From: Protula sp. h YS-2021
Lineage: Eukaryota > Annelida > Polychaeta > Sabellida > Serpulidae
Direction: 5' to 3'
Length of the DNA: 64,000 nucleotides
Assembly: GCA_949752745.1 (NCBI GenBank)
Contig: OX457031.1
Location: 54,364,803 to 54,428,802 of the forward strand
A program made the position numbers and the translations under genes. How positions within the stretch are numbered: the stretch's first letter is position 1; every line of letters starts with the position of its first letter. Shown here piece after piece: positions 22,185 to 34,412 of the stretch. The notes beneath the pieces are model-generated. The model did not search any database. It was not told the origin of the DNA and saw nothing but the letters and a program-made list of their open reading frames with translations.

Positions 22185-22918
22185 AATCTGACCAACCGCA
22201 ATTTGACCAACAGAAATTTGACCAACTGCAATTTGACCAACCGCTTAATGGAAAAACTGACATTTGACCAACTTTCAGTTTTAGATATATATAACCTTAT
22301 AAATGTAGGAGTTCGATGTTTCGTAAGAAAAAGTAATTTCAAAGAAGTGCTCATTCGCATCAAAGAGATGTTGTGCTAATCCCCTCTCTGTCATTGAGTG
22401 TCATAAGGTTGAATTCCACGTGCCCCGTTGATCTCCATAATCCGGCGTTATACAATGCGTTATACAAACAAACCTAGACCTGGTGGAAGCTTTAGTGCCA
22501 TCTCCGGTACGTGCTTTTTATGTGGATTATAAATACCGGGATTTCTCAACCAGAATTTAGACCAAAATTGTCTACTATTTCAACAAGATCAACTGAACTG
22601 CAATTTCAATAACAGCAATAATTTCTAACTGTGATTACTTATTTGGACAGCGATAGTTGTATATGAAGTGTTAAGAATATATGAGATTACTACCATCCCG
22701 AGGGTTTTGGACAGTACTTTTACTTGCAGTGTTATAACTGTTTAAATGTTGCTTTTGTCGGAACATTTGTGATTGCTAATGTTTTACTGATAAGTGGTAC
22801 GAAAAACAATGAATTATGAAGTTGGTCAAATGTCCGTTTTTTCATTAAGAGGTTGGTCAAATTGCGGTTGGTCAAATTGCGGTTGGTCAAATTTCGATTG
22901 GTCAAATATCCTACACCC
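22185..22918. mobile_element. Foldback element with (ATTTGACCAAC) repeat arms
   Basis: The left arm (about 22,185-22,275) is a string of AATTTGACCAAC units ending CATTTGACCAACTTTCA. The right arm (about 22,815-22,915) is its reverse complement, including CATTAAGAGGTTGGTCAAA. The arms diverge by several percent and enclose about 540 bp with no recognised gene. I could not define a target-site duplication. Confidence 0.65.
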
Positions 22919-23635
22919 TGTGGGGGGTAGGGGGGCACTTGTTCAACGCAAGGCGCTTGGCTCGTGAAGTACTCAATGGCACATCACCAAACACATCGCA
23001 GATAATTAAGGACCACATGCTCCGTCAATTCTTCAATTTCCTATCATCTTTGGTTTCACATCAAGGTGTGAACCACAGAAACTTGTTGACATGCCCTTAT
23101 TGAACCTACTTAACATTATTATTGTCATTATTTGCAATATTCGTTCTCCGGCCTAAAAAGCTATAAACAGGGCATTTCATAATAATCTTGTCACCAAGTA
23201 ACGCGGGATTTAAGTTCAGTCATTGACATTGTGCCTTATTTCATGCGTTTGCTGTCACAAATGAACAATCAACATTGACACTAGCCTCCTTGATTAAACA
23301 CTGCTGCTGTCAAACGCCATCTGTTTCGGCAAATATTGCTTAAGCTATCTTGGCGTGCAGCGAAATATAAGTGTAAAAATATGCACCAGAACAAATGTGA
23401 GGCCTAATTGTAGGGGAGATAACTTACTTGTTATTGATGTAGTTTTCACTTGCATGGGGTGCAGCGGTTGCCTCGACCCACACCCCGCCCCCCTTCCCTA
23501 CTCCCCCACAACCATTCCCAGTCGTTCGGTTCTGTTCATCTTGTGTTGATTTCATCCCATAATTAAATAAATACAGCGGAGTTGTTATTACCCATCCTGT
23601 TATAAGGGCGAATATTGAAAGGTATTGGCTACTAC
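22919..23635. other. Non-coding stretch
   Basis: No gene recognised. A C-rich patch lies at 23,478-23,510. Confidence 0.45.
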
Positions 23636-24345
23636 AGGCGGAGACTAATTCCTCCTGTGACTGATGGCTACAGAAGACCACGATAGTCCAGTGAACTGTG
23701 ACTGATGGCTACAGAAGACCACGATGGTCCAGTGAACTGTGACTGGTGGTTACAGAAGACCACGATGGTCCAGTGAACTGTGACTGGTGGTTACAGAAGA
23801 CCACGATGGTCCAGTGAACCGTGACTGGTGGTTACAGAAGACCACGATGGTCCAGTGAACTGTGACTGGTGGCTACTCAAGACCACGATGGTCCAGTGAA
23901 CTGTGACTGGTGGCTACTCAAGACCACGATGGTCCAGTGAACTGTGACTGATGGCTACTCAAGACCACGATGGTCCAGTGATCTGTGACTGGTGGTTGCC
24001 CGAGACGACGACGGTCCAGTGATCTATGACTGGTTGCTACCCAAGACCACGACAATCCAGTGATCTGTGACTGATGGCTGGAAAAGAGCAAGATGGTCCA
24101 GTGAACTGTGGTTGATTGCTACAGAAGACAAAGACGGTCTAGTGATCTGTGACTAGTGGCTACCTCAGATGAAGACGATCATGTGAACTATGACTGGTGG
24201 CTACCTAAGACCACGACGGTCCAATGATCTGTGACTGGTAAGAACTCAAGACCAAGACGGCCTAGTGAACTGTGACTGATGGCTACCCAAGACCACGACG
24301 GTCCAGATAATCGGGACTGATGTTTGCTGAGGAAGATTGGGTGCT
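23636..24345. repeat. 41-bp minisatellite, about 17 copies
   Basis: The unit contains CTGTGACTGGTGGTTACAGA, AGACCACGATGGTCCAGTGA. The first eight or so copies are nearly identical and later copies decay progressively. Each unit has TTACAG, which resembles a splice acceptor, but no coding exon adjoins it. Confidence 0.9.
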
Positions 24346-24879
24346 CCTGTGAACTGGGACTGGAAGTTGCTGGAGAAAGAACTGGTTGCTCCGTGGACTG
24401 ACGGGAGGTGAGACGGGAGGAGAATAATTACCCATGCTAATTATTGAGACTTATGGTATTGATGATTGGGACTGATGATCCCTACTTTGGTGCCATCTGC
24501 AAGGTATCAAGGTACGGGCAGTCGTGACTGGAGGACCAACCTAACTAAAACTAACGAAGAAGAGTTTGCTCACTTGGTAAAATTACGAGGGATACATCTA
24601 AAATAAACACACAAATCTCAAAACAACCTATCTGAAAAAAAAAATCAATTTTAAACTTTGTTCCTTTGTTCAGAAGTGTTCAAAACAGGAGGTTCTGCTG
24701 TATTAACATTTTCTAGTAAGTGCAAGATATGCCTTGCTTTCTTTTTCTGAGTTTTTATTAGCTTCGGCTTTTTAGTGTTATTTTATAGAATCAACACCAG
24801 GCATTTCGGTCGGGGGTGGGGGGTGACACTTAGTCACGTGCGCTATAGGAACGGCAGGTCAGTGGACAGAGCGTCAGAC
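24346..24879. other. Non-coding stretch
   Basis: Tail of the decayed 41-bp array to about 24,420, then unique sequence. No gene recognised. Confidence 0.45.
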
Positions 24880-25172
24880 AATATGTGAAACTGGTGAAAA
24901 ATTGTAAAAATGATGAAAAATGGTGAAAATGGTAAAAGATGATGAAAATATAATAAAAATGATGAAAAATGGTGAAAATGGGGAAGATTTAAAAATGAAA
25001 AATGATAAAAAATTGTAAAAAAGGCCAAAAATGATGAAAATGGTGAAAATGGTAAAAAAATGAAAAATTATGAAAAATGGCGAAGATGATGAAAATTTGT
25101 GAAAAAGCTCAAAATGATGAAAATGATAAAAATGGTGAAACTGGTGAAAATAATGGAAAATGGAGAAAAATG
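24880..25172. repeat. Degenerate GATGAAAAATGGTGAAAA repeats
   Basis: Irregular units of about 9 and 18 bp combining GATGAAAA, GGTGAAAA and GGTAAAA on an A-rich background. Confidence 0.8.
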
Positions 25173-25619
25173 GTCATGTGTCAGAAGTGGTTTTATTGTT
25201 TTGATACCTCATGTCTGTGATAAATAACAACCTAACTGAAGAAAGCTTGGTGGTCATGTGTAAGAGATATTCTCATATTTAATTAAAATGGAACCTTAGT
25301 TGCTCTTTTTAAAACTCAACTCGAAAGTTGTAATTTTGTAATCGTGTAGGTGATGTTTCTATGCTTTAAAAATGCAGTCAACATCTGCTAAACAATAAAA
25401 CAACACTTTGGAACATATTAGTTGTGTGTCAGAAAAGACATGGCACGACAAAGTATGCTGGTATACTGGTAAACTGGCCCAGCATTTATATCAATTTGAT
25501 GTCTTCATGACTGTTATATAGATTCTGTATTTTCATACAGGCACTGATAGGCAAAGTGTTTAATAAATATGCTTTTACTCAGTGCTCATTGTAGCCCCAA
25601 CTGGGGCTTGACTCCCTGA
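25173..25619. other. Non-coding stretch
   Basis: No gene or clear repeat recognised. Confidence 0.4.
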
Positions 25620-25822
25620 GCCGTATTCACGAAGGTTAACTGTACAGCTACTAATTCTGTTAACTGCTCCTGTAGTTAACAGAACTTTTGAAGGCTTATT
25701 ATTAAACTTTACCCTTACGTTAAAATATATTCGTGTAAAAATTGTTTGCCTCTGTAAATTAACTGATTTTCCTTGTGCAGTGTATAGTTAACTGCGCAGT
25801 TAGCCCTTGTGAATAACGGGGC
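25620..25822. mobile_element. Hairpin MITE-like element (GCCGTATTCAC family)
   Basis: It begins GCCGTATTCACGAAGGTTAA and ends with the inverse (CTTGTGAATAACGGGGC). GTTAAC and CTGTACAG / CTGCGCAG blocks inside also pair, so almost all of the 200 bp can fold. Related ends lie at 3,939 and 52,611. Confidence 0.65.
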
Positions 25823-26795
25823 TGGAGTTGAACTTAGGTTTGAGGTTTTTGGGTATTGTCCGTGTGTCCGTCAGTCCATCGACGACAGTTACTCCCACCC
25901 TAATACTGAGAATGAGCTGTTTGCAGAGAAATGTGATACCTGTGATTGTTAATTATCCGTTTCATATGTAAGAAATGGAATGTTGTAATTGTGTTGTAAA
26001 TTTTAATGCTTCACAAAGTAACATTTTCCAGCAGCATAAACCAGGGCGAATTTTGAGAGTAATATCTTTTCTAGGATCTTTTCTAGGATCTTTTCTAGGA
26101 TCTTTTCTAGGATTTTTTAGGAGCTTTTTCAGAACTTCGGAGAATTCTCATTTATCGAACCTGCGCTTGTAAAAATTTAATGTTTTGATGAAAACGTCAG
26201 CTTTCATTGCGCTATATGAATTGCATGTGATGCAAACAACGACCCTTCAGTTGCATAACCATCCACATTCCTCGGTTAATCCTTAGTTAATTTGAACGAC
26301 CTCGATTTACGCAAATCAAGAGTTTTTTAATGTTTTTTTTCAAAAGTATGCATATTCTTCCATAAAGCATGCAATATGAAAAAAGGTTTGTTTTACAAGA
26401 CTGCTGAAAGTGGTTCATTTATAAAAATGTTCACTGTTACCAGAAGGTAAACAAAAAAACTTGATAATAGTGTTGATACCTTAGACAACGCTGGGTACTC
26501 TGAGCTTTTTAGAGAATACAGCAATTTTTTCAGTTTCCAGTGTTTTTTCAGTATTTCAGTGAGATTCAGTATTTCAGTGAGATTCAGTATTTCAGTATTT
26601 CAGTATTTCAGTGAGATTCGATAAAAAATGCAGGTTCTGCTCTTTAAATTACATGTTTGTATAAATATTCATAATATTCAACTTACGAGTTTAAAGTTCA
26701 CTGTGGAGTCAACTAACTCAGAATAAGGTAAGAAAATCAGAGAAACAGTTTGAATGCGTCAGTCCTTCTCATGTCGTCCTTCCCTCTCATGTCGT
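25823..26795. other. Non-coding stretch with two short tandem repeats
   Basis: A 12-bp unit (TTTTCTAGGATC) occurs about four times at 26,068-26,118. AGTATTTCAGTGAGATTC-type repeats lie at 26,545-26,620. No gene recognised. Confidence 0.55.
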
Positions 26796-27862
26796 CCGTC
26801 CCCTCATACTGTCCGTCCCTGTCGTGCCGTCCGTCCTTGTCATGCCGTCCGTCCTTGTCATGCCGTCCGTCACTGTCATGCCGTCCGTCACTGTCATGCA
26901 GTACGTCACTGTCATGCAGTACGTCACTGTCATGCAGTACGTCACTGTCATGCAGTACGTCACTGTCATGCAGTACGTCACTGTCATGCAGTACGTCACT
27001 GTCATGCAGTACGTCACTGTCATGCAGTACGTCACTGTCATGCAGTACGTCACTGTCATGCAGTACGTCACTGTCATGCAGTACGTCACTGTCATGCAGT
27101 ACGTCACTGTCATGCAGTACGTCACTGTCATGCAGTACGTCACTGTCATGCAGTACGTCACTGTCATGCAGTACGTCACTGTCATGCAGTACGTCACTGT
27201 CATGCAGTACGTCACTGTCATGCAGTACGTCACTGTCATGCAGTACGTCACTGTCATGCAGTACGTCACTGTCATGCAGTACGTCACTGTCATGCAGTAC
27301 GTCACTGTCATGCAGTACGTCACTGTCATGCAGTACGTCACTGTCATGCAGTACGTCACTGTCATGCAGTACGTCACTGTCATGCAGTACGTCACTGTCA
27401 TGCAGTACGTCACTGTCATGCAGTACGTCACTGTCATGCAGTACGTCACTGTCATGCCGTCCGTCACTGTCATGCCGTCCGTCACTGTCATGCCGTCCGT
27501 CACTGTCATGCCGTCCGTCACTGTCATGCAGTACGTCACTGTCATGCAGTACGTCACTGTCATGCCGTCCGTCACTGTCATGCCGTCCGTCACTGTCATG
27601 CCGTCCGTCACTGTCATGCAGTACGTCACTGTCATGCCGTCCGTCACTGTCATGCCGTCCGTCACTGTCATGCCGTCCGTCACTGTCATGCCGTCCGTCA
27701 CTGTCATGCCGTCCGTCACTGTCATGCCGTCCGTCACTGTCATGCAGTACGTCACTGTCATGCAGTACGTCACTGTCATGCAGTACGTCACTGTCATGCA
27801 GTACGTCACTGTCATGCAGTACGTCACTGTCATGCAGTACGTCACTGTCATGCCGTCCTTGT
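26796..27862. repeat. 18-bp minisatellite, about 58 copies in two variants
   Basis: The units are GTCACTGTCATGCAGTAC and GTCACTGTCATGCCGTCC, in runs: a long CAGTAC block, then alternating blocks of both types, then CAGTAC again. The unit length is a multiple of three and lacks stops, so 350-390-residue open frames appear on both strands. They are artefacts. Each CAGTAC join makes a TACGTCA, a CREB/ATF-like half-site. Confidence 0.95.
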
Positions 27863-28780
27863 ATTGATGCGGGATTACTTCCACAGCAATTCTAGTGTTG
27901 AACGCGAAGCAGAGCAATTATAATTTCTCACTGGCGCCGCAAAATGAGAACTTTCCGAATAAAAAATAGAACATTATGAGGAAAAAATATCAAACTTCAT
28001 GTAAAATCGTGTCCTGTCTTCTGTAATTCCTCGTAAAAATTATGTGCACCATATTTAAGCTGAACCTGATGATACTTCAACTGCATAGGCTTTCATAGAA
28101 TCCTGTCGCCGAGGGAGAGACACAAATTACTTGCCGCAGTTCAGCAGATTCATTCACATTGATCAGCCCCTATGTGAGCGTATACAGCAGACTGGTAGTC
28201 GAGCGCTCTAATCGCCCCAAAAAAAGCGACAGTTTCGAGAAAAAACTACGCTCTAACAAACATCTGCTGGCTGTATGACCGACCATAAGGCACGCGCCCA
28301 CAGTTCTAGATTTTATTTTACCCAACCACTACCCAACATGTACAACGGCTGTACCCTTTCGCCCGGTACTTTTCTTTCGTATACATAGAAATATCTATGA
28401 TTGCTGTGGTCCGTAACAGTGACGTCATGTTAACCTACAATGTGACCGCATCGGACAAACATGACTCCAGACAACCATTAGCACCAATTTACATGACAAG
28501 ATAACGTAAAGAAATATGACGAACCTGTCCGCTTAGCACCGACTGCCTGTTTACCCTAGAAATATGTTCTCCCTCCAACTGTTGCAATGTAGAGGGACAC
28601 TTAAGATTGATGATCTTAGGCAGTAATGCGATCAGTCAACAATGTCATAACACGGTCTCGTTCAACAGTTTGAATCTCCGCAATAATGTAAACCGCACAA
28701 ATAATGAGACAATATTAAGAAGAAAAAGACCCTGTAGCCATTACTCCACAATAATGGTATCCTTGGCACCGAAATCATCC
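27863..28780. other. Non-coding stretch
   Basis: No gene recognised. CAGCAGACTGGTAGTCGAGC at about 28,185-28,205 looks vaguely tRNA D-arm-like, but no matching T arm follows. Confidence 0.45.
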
Positions 28781-29055
28781 TAATTATGGGATAACTGGAG
28801 AGCAATAGGATAGCAATAAGGTGACCCTGGACAACAAGGGGACAGCAATAATGTGACCCTGGACACCAGTGGGATAACAATAAAGTGACCCTGGACACTA
28901 ATAGGATAGTAATAATGTGACTCTAGACAACAATAATCTGACTATGAACAGGATAGCAATAATGTCATCCAGGACAGCATGCGATAACAATAGTCTAACC
29001 ATGAACAGGAATGGGATAAAAATAATGTGACCCTGGACAGCATGGGATAACAATA
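28781..29055. repeat. About 33-bp degenerate repeats, eight to nine copies
   Basis: The unit resembles AATAATGTGACCCTGGACA followed by GCATGGGATAACA, with many changes between copies. Confidence 0.8.
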
Positions 29056-29203
29056 ACAACCCCTTCCCAATTCTTACGACTGAATTTATTTTAAAATGCC
29101 ATGAAAATATGCAATGTTGGGGGTAACAACCCCTTGCCGTCTGAAAACTGAGACCCTCTTCGAACCTCCTCGGCAAGAAAATTCCGGAACCACATAAAGC
29201 ACA

Positions 29204-29462
29204 CACCACACATCCACATGCATACACCACACACCCACATGCATACACTACAGATCCACATGCATACACCACACATCCACATGCATACACCACACATCCA
29301 CATGCATACACCACACATCCACATGCATACACCACACACCCACATGCATACACCACACATCCACATGCATACACCACACATCCACATGCATACACCACAC
29401 ATCCACATGCATACACCACACATCCACATGCATCTACACATGCACACACTCACACACACACA
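29204..29462. repeat. 21-bp minisatellite, eleven copies, and a short (CA)n
   Basis: The unit is CATGCATACACCACACATCC plus A, with ATCC/CACC/CAGATCC variants, ending in (CA)n at 29,440-29,462. It contains ATGCAT. The frames repeating HTPHIHM or CMWMCGV are artefacts. Confidence 0.93.
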
Positions 29463-30374
29463 CAAAAAAACTCCAAAGCAGCAATTGTTATGTGGGCATT
29501 ACATCTGTGAAAAAAATCTTTCGAATGAACAGAAAACAAAGCCAGAAAAAAATAAGTCATTTCGCCTGCTTTTTTGCCCATAGCGGAACGTCCATGAGGC
29601 AAATGCGTTGCAAAACTGCCGGATCATAATGTAATTACCAAAAGCCCAGCAAATGTAATATGCAGTGGCACACATTATCCAAATATGCCAGCTTCGCCCT
29701 CCACGGCGCTTTATTTCCGCTGAATGTTAGTAAGGATTCTGTGGAACAATGCGAGTTTTGTCATCTTTTTTATGTTTGTGTCGTCTGGAATTTCCAGTTT
29801 TGTTTTTATTTATAATTTTATTGTAAGGGATAAAAATACAAACAGAAAATTGAATGAAATTCAGATTTTTTGAGCGAATTTCTGATATCGATATTTGTCT
29901 TTATTATACAGAAATTATTTCAAAATTAACAAAATGATTTATCGGTGCAATAAAATTAAGGCATTTCTTTTATATCAATAATGGCATTTTGGTATAATTT
30001 AAGCGATTTCTACAACACAAATCGGCATATTAGTTCGTAATGAGTAACTGAATACGTGACGCCATTGCAATTTAATGCCAAAATCAAGCAGACTGTGTTT
30101 TTCACTGTTTGGTTGCTGATAGCAAATGTTAGTGACATGTATGTTACAGAGGAGGGGGCTGATAGGGCACTTAGTGGTTTATGTGGAACCATTTTCTGTC
30201 AAGATAACACGGAGAAAGTGCGTAATTTTACTAAGAGGGGGTAATTTTCCTTCAGAACTCCGCGGTTCCCACAAAAGAGGGTTTTTTAATTGTTCGTTCT
30301 AAATATATGATGGACAAACAAATAGCTTGTACATGGCTGCTCACTGCCTCCGGTATTAGAATCAGGTCTGAGTA
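29463..30374. other. Non-coding AT-rich stretch
   Basis: No gene or clear repeat recognised. Confidence 0.45.
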
Positions 30375-30692
30375 GGTGATTGACAGCCCCGGTGATTGAC
30401 AGCCCCGGTGATTGACAGCCCCGGTGATTGACAAACACAGTGATTGACAGCTACGGTGAATGACAGCTACGGCGATTAACAGGAACGGTAATTGACAGCC
30501 ACGGAGATTGACAGCTACGGTGATGAACAGGAACGGTGATTGACAGCCAAGGTGATTGACAGTCCCTGTGATTGACAAACACAGTGATTGACAGAAATCC
30601 AGCGGATACCTGCGATGTGTGTGTATGGTGTGTTTGTGGTGTGTGTGTGTGGTGTGTGTGTGGTGTGTGTGTGGTGTGTGTGGTGTGTGTGG
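30375..30692. repeat. 16-bp minisatellite and (GT)n microsatellite
   Basis: About 14 copies of TGATTGACAGCCCCGG with variants (CTACGG, GAACGG, AACACAG) run to about 30,598. A GT-rich run (GTGTGTGGT repeats) follows at 30,616-30,692. Confidence 0.9.
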
Positions 30693-32073
30693 TAGGCACC
30701 ATTTTTCACATTGCCACTGTTGTAACGTCACCCAAACCACACGTTTTCAGCAGATTTGATAAAGAAACCTTTAATTATACAGTTGTTTGTTACGCTCTGA
30801 TCTGTTCTGTACAAAAAGACCGGACGCATTTTGCACAATAGCTACTGCCGTTTCGCCCGCCGTGAGATGAGTCTGGTTGTACAAGACCACCAGCCATTAC
30901 TAATCGAAACAATAGCAATGTGAAAAGCCATGAAGTATTCATAGTCCTTTAATGAGGGCAACTTCCATCCTAGCATACAGCGTCAGTTGGCATTTATCGG
31001 AACAACGGCTAAATGCCCGTTTCGGATTGATACCATATGTATGAGTTGGCAGAAGAAAGTCTGTTTTTTTTGTTTTTTTTTTACATTATGCCACGTTTAA
31101 GAAAGAAACAGTTTATCACGATTGAAGGAATCGTTTAACGTCGTCCTGCTGAAGTTCCCAATAATTTTGAAAACGCACTCTTTTTACCCAAAATCAGGCG
31201 TGAGCAGAAGTGTGCATTGGTGCAGAACAAACGTAATAGATCGCTCAATTATAACTCGATTCTTTTTCTCATTATTCTCATAATTATTTAGTTATTTTTG
31301 CACGCCTCTTTAGTATAGCGTTGTTAACAGTTTCTGCTTATAAAAAGATGAAACACATCAGGAAAATCAATACGATTTTATGTCCTTTATTTTAATTTTC
31401 AAATTCTCATTGGTGCCGGGACTTAGCCGCCTTTCTTGAGTGCAGAGATCCTTGACCTGGCTGAAATAGCATTGAAATGGTCCCTTTCAGTGATTACTAG
31501 CGCTAGTCATTTGAACCAACACACTTTTCTTTCTTGCGCTAACATAGTTCACTAATTAATTATCACAGATGATACTCCTTGCTCGCGACGTAATACATCT
31601 TGTATTATTCTACACGTCACAGATCGGGTCCCGTTTTTGCTTCGTAAGAATACAGGTCATTCAGAGCTTTGCTAGGTAGTGAGAGGGAGTGATTGGCCCT
31701 TCTATTGGGATATTCAGCTAGCTCATATTTTATGTCTTCTCCAATCTTTATAGGACCTGAGTAACAGCTGACAGATGATATCTTGAGAGCAATATTAATA
31801 CTTTTTCTATAACTTAAGATTGAGATAAGCAACGAGTAAGAGGGTATTCTTGGCGATTTTTAAGCAAAATTGCCAAAGCAGAAATAAGTAGTAAACGCTT
31901 GCACGGGCAAAACAAGGGGTTATAGCAAAATGCAAATATGAGTCAATATATTTTCATATTTGAAATGCCAAAAAAAAAAATAAATAAAAAAAGAAAGAAA
32001 GCAACTGTCAGACAGGTCATTCTGTGCAGACAAGTCTAAGCGCTTTAATGGATCACTTGGACACACGAGCATA
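30693..32073. other. Non-coding stretch
   Basis: No gene recognised. A poly-T patch lies at about 31,062-31,082 and an A-rich patch at about 31,970-32,000. Confidence 0.45.
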
Positions 32074-32118
32074 ATGAAGATCGGTTGTATTCTGCTGCTT
32101 GTGCCTGTTGCAGGCGCG
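32074..32118 (+). CDS. Possible signal-peptide exon, gene unknown
   Basis: ATG opens 15 codons, MKIGCILLLVPVAGA, with the make-up of a signal peptide. They are followed by GTGAGA, a fair splice donor. It ends in phase 0, which does not fit the receptor exon at 42,051 (phase 1) unless an unseen exon lies between. Read through, the frame closes after 28 residues. It may be chance; I give it as a weak candidate. Confidence 0.25.
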
Positions 32119-32502
32119 GTGAGAAACTGTTCTTACACATCAGGGGCTGCATTCTTTTAAATCTTGGGATTCAATTGATGTTCTTGAGAAGAAAATCTCA
32201 TAAGATTCCATCAAGTATAAATTACAGGTTGATATTTCTATCGTGCGAAAAAACATACAAATTTTAAGTGGTTTAAAAAAAATGCACCAAGAGTCCATTC
32301 AGCCACGAGAGTGTCAAAACGAGGTTCTTAAAAGTATCTTTTTTTCTAAGTTTAAGTTTTCTGTGTTAAAATTCAGGAATGTCAAGTATCCTATAGACCG
32401 TTGCACTCTTACACCCTATTCTTCTTTTATAATTTTGAAATACGTTTCATGAAATAACATTAGCGGAAAATTATATAATGGTGTCCAAATCTATTTCGTA
32501 AA

Positions 32503-32761
32503 ATAATTGAAGGGGTCCATGCATAAACTTGATAACTCCACTTATCAGGAAAATGCACTATTACCACCACGCTATTTCTTGGCCTCTGTTCTATCACATA
32601 TGTAAGTCTTACACCTCAAAACCGATTAGAAGTGGGCATTTTTTAGTAAAATGCGATGGGAAAAACCTATGTTTGTAACTAAAATTGCAAACTTTAAACG
32701 CGTTTTTCTCCACTGCTGATAACTGCAGTTATCAGGTTTATGCATGGACCCCTTCAATTAT
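32503..32761. mobile_element. Foldback MITE, about 259 bp
   Basis: The left end ATAATTGAAGGGGTCCATGC and about 25 further bases (ATAAACTTGATAACT) are repeated inverted at the right end, with about 90 percent identity. The arms are about 45 bp. The interior has no gene. TA or ATAAT at the borders could be part of a target duplication, but the palindrome hides the exact edge. Confidence 0.8.
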
Positions 32762-33590
32762 ATTTCGTTACAAGAATTCGGAAATGCTGTAATCTGATTC
32801 GTCGAATCCCAAATTAATCAGTTTTCCAAAATACCAAGATATTGCAATTTTTTGTAATGAAAACTTCATATTGACGTATTTTCAGTCAACATGAAGACAT
32901 TATTAACGAGTTGCGAAAATGTTGACATAAGAGTCAACGTTTTGTTGTTGGCTAGTGAAACTTTATGTTGACTTAGAATAAGTAAATATCTGCAAAATTT
33001 AGCATTTCTTAGCAGCCATCCATACACTAGACAAATTTCCAGAGTGTTTACTCCCCCCCCCCCCCGCTCTCACCCCCCTCACTCCATACTCCCATCCCCT
33101 GTGCATGAAATTTACATCCCATCATTGCACGCAAAGACACAGCCTCCCGCCCCCCTCCCGCACCAACTTTTCGTAAGCACTTGATGGATGGCCCCTTCTA
33201 TTCCTTTTGTTCCTTCTGTTCCTTCTGTTCCTTCTGCCCCTTCTGTTCCTTCAGAAGAACTTATTGAAGGAGAAATATAACCGCTTGAATATGTACATAT
33301 CTTTCTGGTATTCGTACCTCACACCGTCTCTTTCTCGAGACCGCCACTCATACATAAATTATAACCCAAAAAGATCTGTATCTCGTTCTCTGTTACTCAA
33401 TCCATATATCTTTCGATAAAAAAATGGAGCATCCTGAATATGGGATGAATGATGTCAGTTTCTTCATAAATAATCAAACACGCCCTGGCAAGATCCAGCC
33501 AAGCAGTTTTCGTTGTGAATTGAGAATGAATTCATACAAACGGAGCGAAAAGCCAGTCAATGTCAATGTCCTGTGAATCCTGGTCCTGTC
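32762..33590. other. Non-coding stretch with pyrimidine-rich patches
   Basis: C-tracts lie at 33,051-33,066 and near 33,145. A CTTCTGTTCC repeat lies at 33,205-33,250. No gene recognised. Confidence 0.45.
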
Positions 33591-33765
33591 GTCGGGACTG
33601 CGGCTTCGCTATGTAACCGCTGCTTTGATTGGTCAGGACTACAGCTTCGCTATGTAACCGCTGCTTTGATTGGTCGCGACTACAGCTTCGCTATGTAATC
33701 GCTGCTTTGATTGGTCGCGACTACAGCTTCGATGTGTAACCGCTGCTTTGATTGGTCTGCGATTA
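33591..33765. repeat. 41-bp minisatellite, four copies
   Basis: The unit GCTTTGATTGGTCGCGACTA plus CAGCTTCGCTATGTAACCGCT occurs four times with few changes. It includes an ATTGG (CCAAT-box core). Confidence 0.9.
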
Positions 33766-34160
33766 ATACTACCAATGTTCGGAGATAGAAAAAATTGTAA
33801 TACAATGTTATTCCGCCACCCCACCACATCCCATCCATTGTATACAATAATGCGGTGTCACCAGTGCACGCACATGATCTGCCCCCACCCATATCCGACC
33901 ATTATTTTCGGATGTGGACCCCACTTGATATTATGCTCATCGAAATCATTATTCGTTGAACAAAACTGATATAACCGTAGCTGAGAATGAGACAGAACAA
34001 CGTTTCCGCATAAAAACATTAGAAAAGGGGGAAAAACACGAATTTGAAGACGTGAAACTTCGAGACATTTTCAGGGAGCACTTTCGTTAACAAGGAAATA
34101 GTTCCATCAGACTGGGAAATATTGCAATAAATGTCTGTTGTTTAAATGAAGAAGTTGTTT
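33766..34160. other. Non-coding stretch
   Basis: No gene recognised. Confidence 0.4.
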
Positions 34161-34412
34161 TGGTTGTGGCACAGCAACATGTATGCCACAAAGTCCCCCC
34201 CCCCCCCCCCCACCCGCCCCTGAAACTCGTGGTCAGTGAGGATATGTCTAAAGAAGAAGAAGAAAAGAAGGAGAAGAAGAAGAAGAAGAAGAAGAAGAAG
34301 AAGGAAAGAAGAAGAAGAAGAAGAAGAAGAAGAAGAAGAAGAAGAAGAAGAAGAAAGAAGAAGAAAGAAGAAGAAAGAAGCAGATATAAAAGAAAAAAAA
34401 AGATTAAAAAGA
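34161..34412. repeat. Dispersed repeat ending in a (GAA)n tract, copy 1
   Basis: ATGCCACAAAGTCCCC, a C-tract, CGTGGTCAGT, TATGTCTAAAGAAG and then about 150 bp of (GAA)n-type sequence. The same order of motifs occurs at 36,165-36,412, so these are two copies of one repeat with a simple-sequence tail. Confidence 0.6.

Noticed and set aside
26750..27923. Frames of 347-389 codons on both strands
   Set aside because: An 18-bp repeat without stops produces them in three forward frames and one reverse frame at once; no domain and no sensible start.
28180..28240. tRNA gene
   Set aside because: A D-arm-like segment only; no T arm or acceptor pairing follows.
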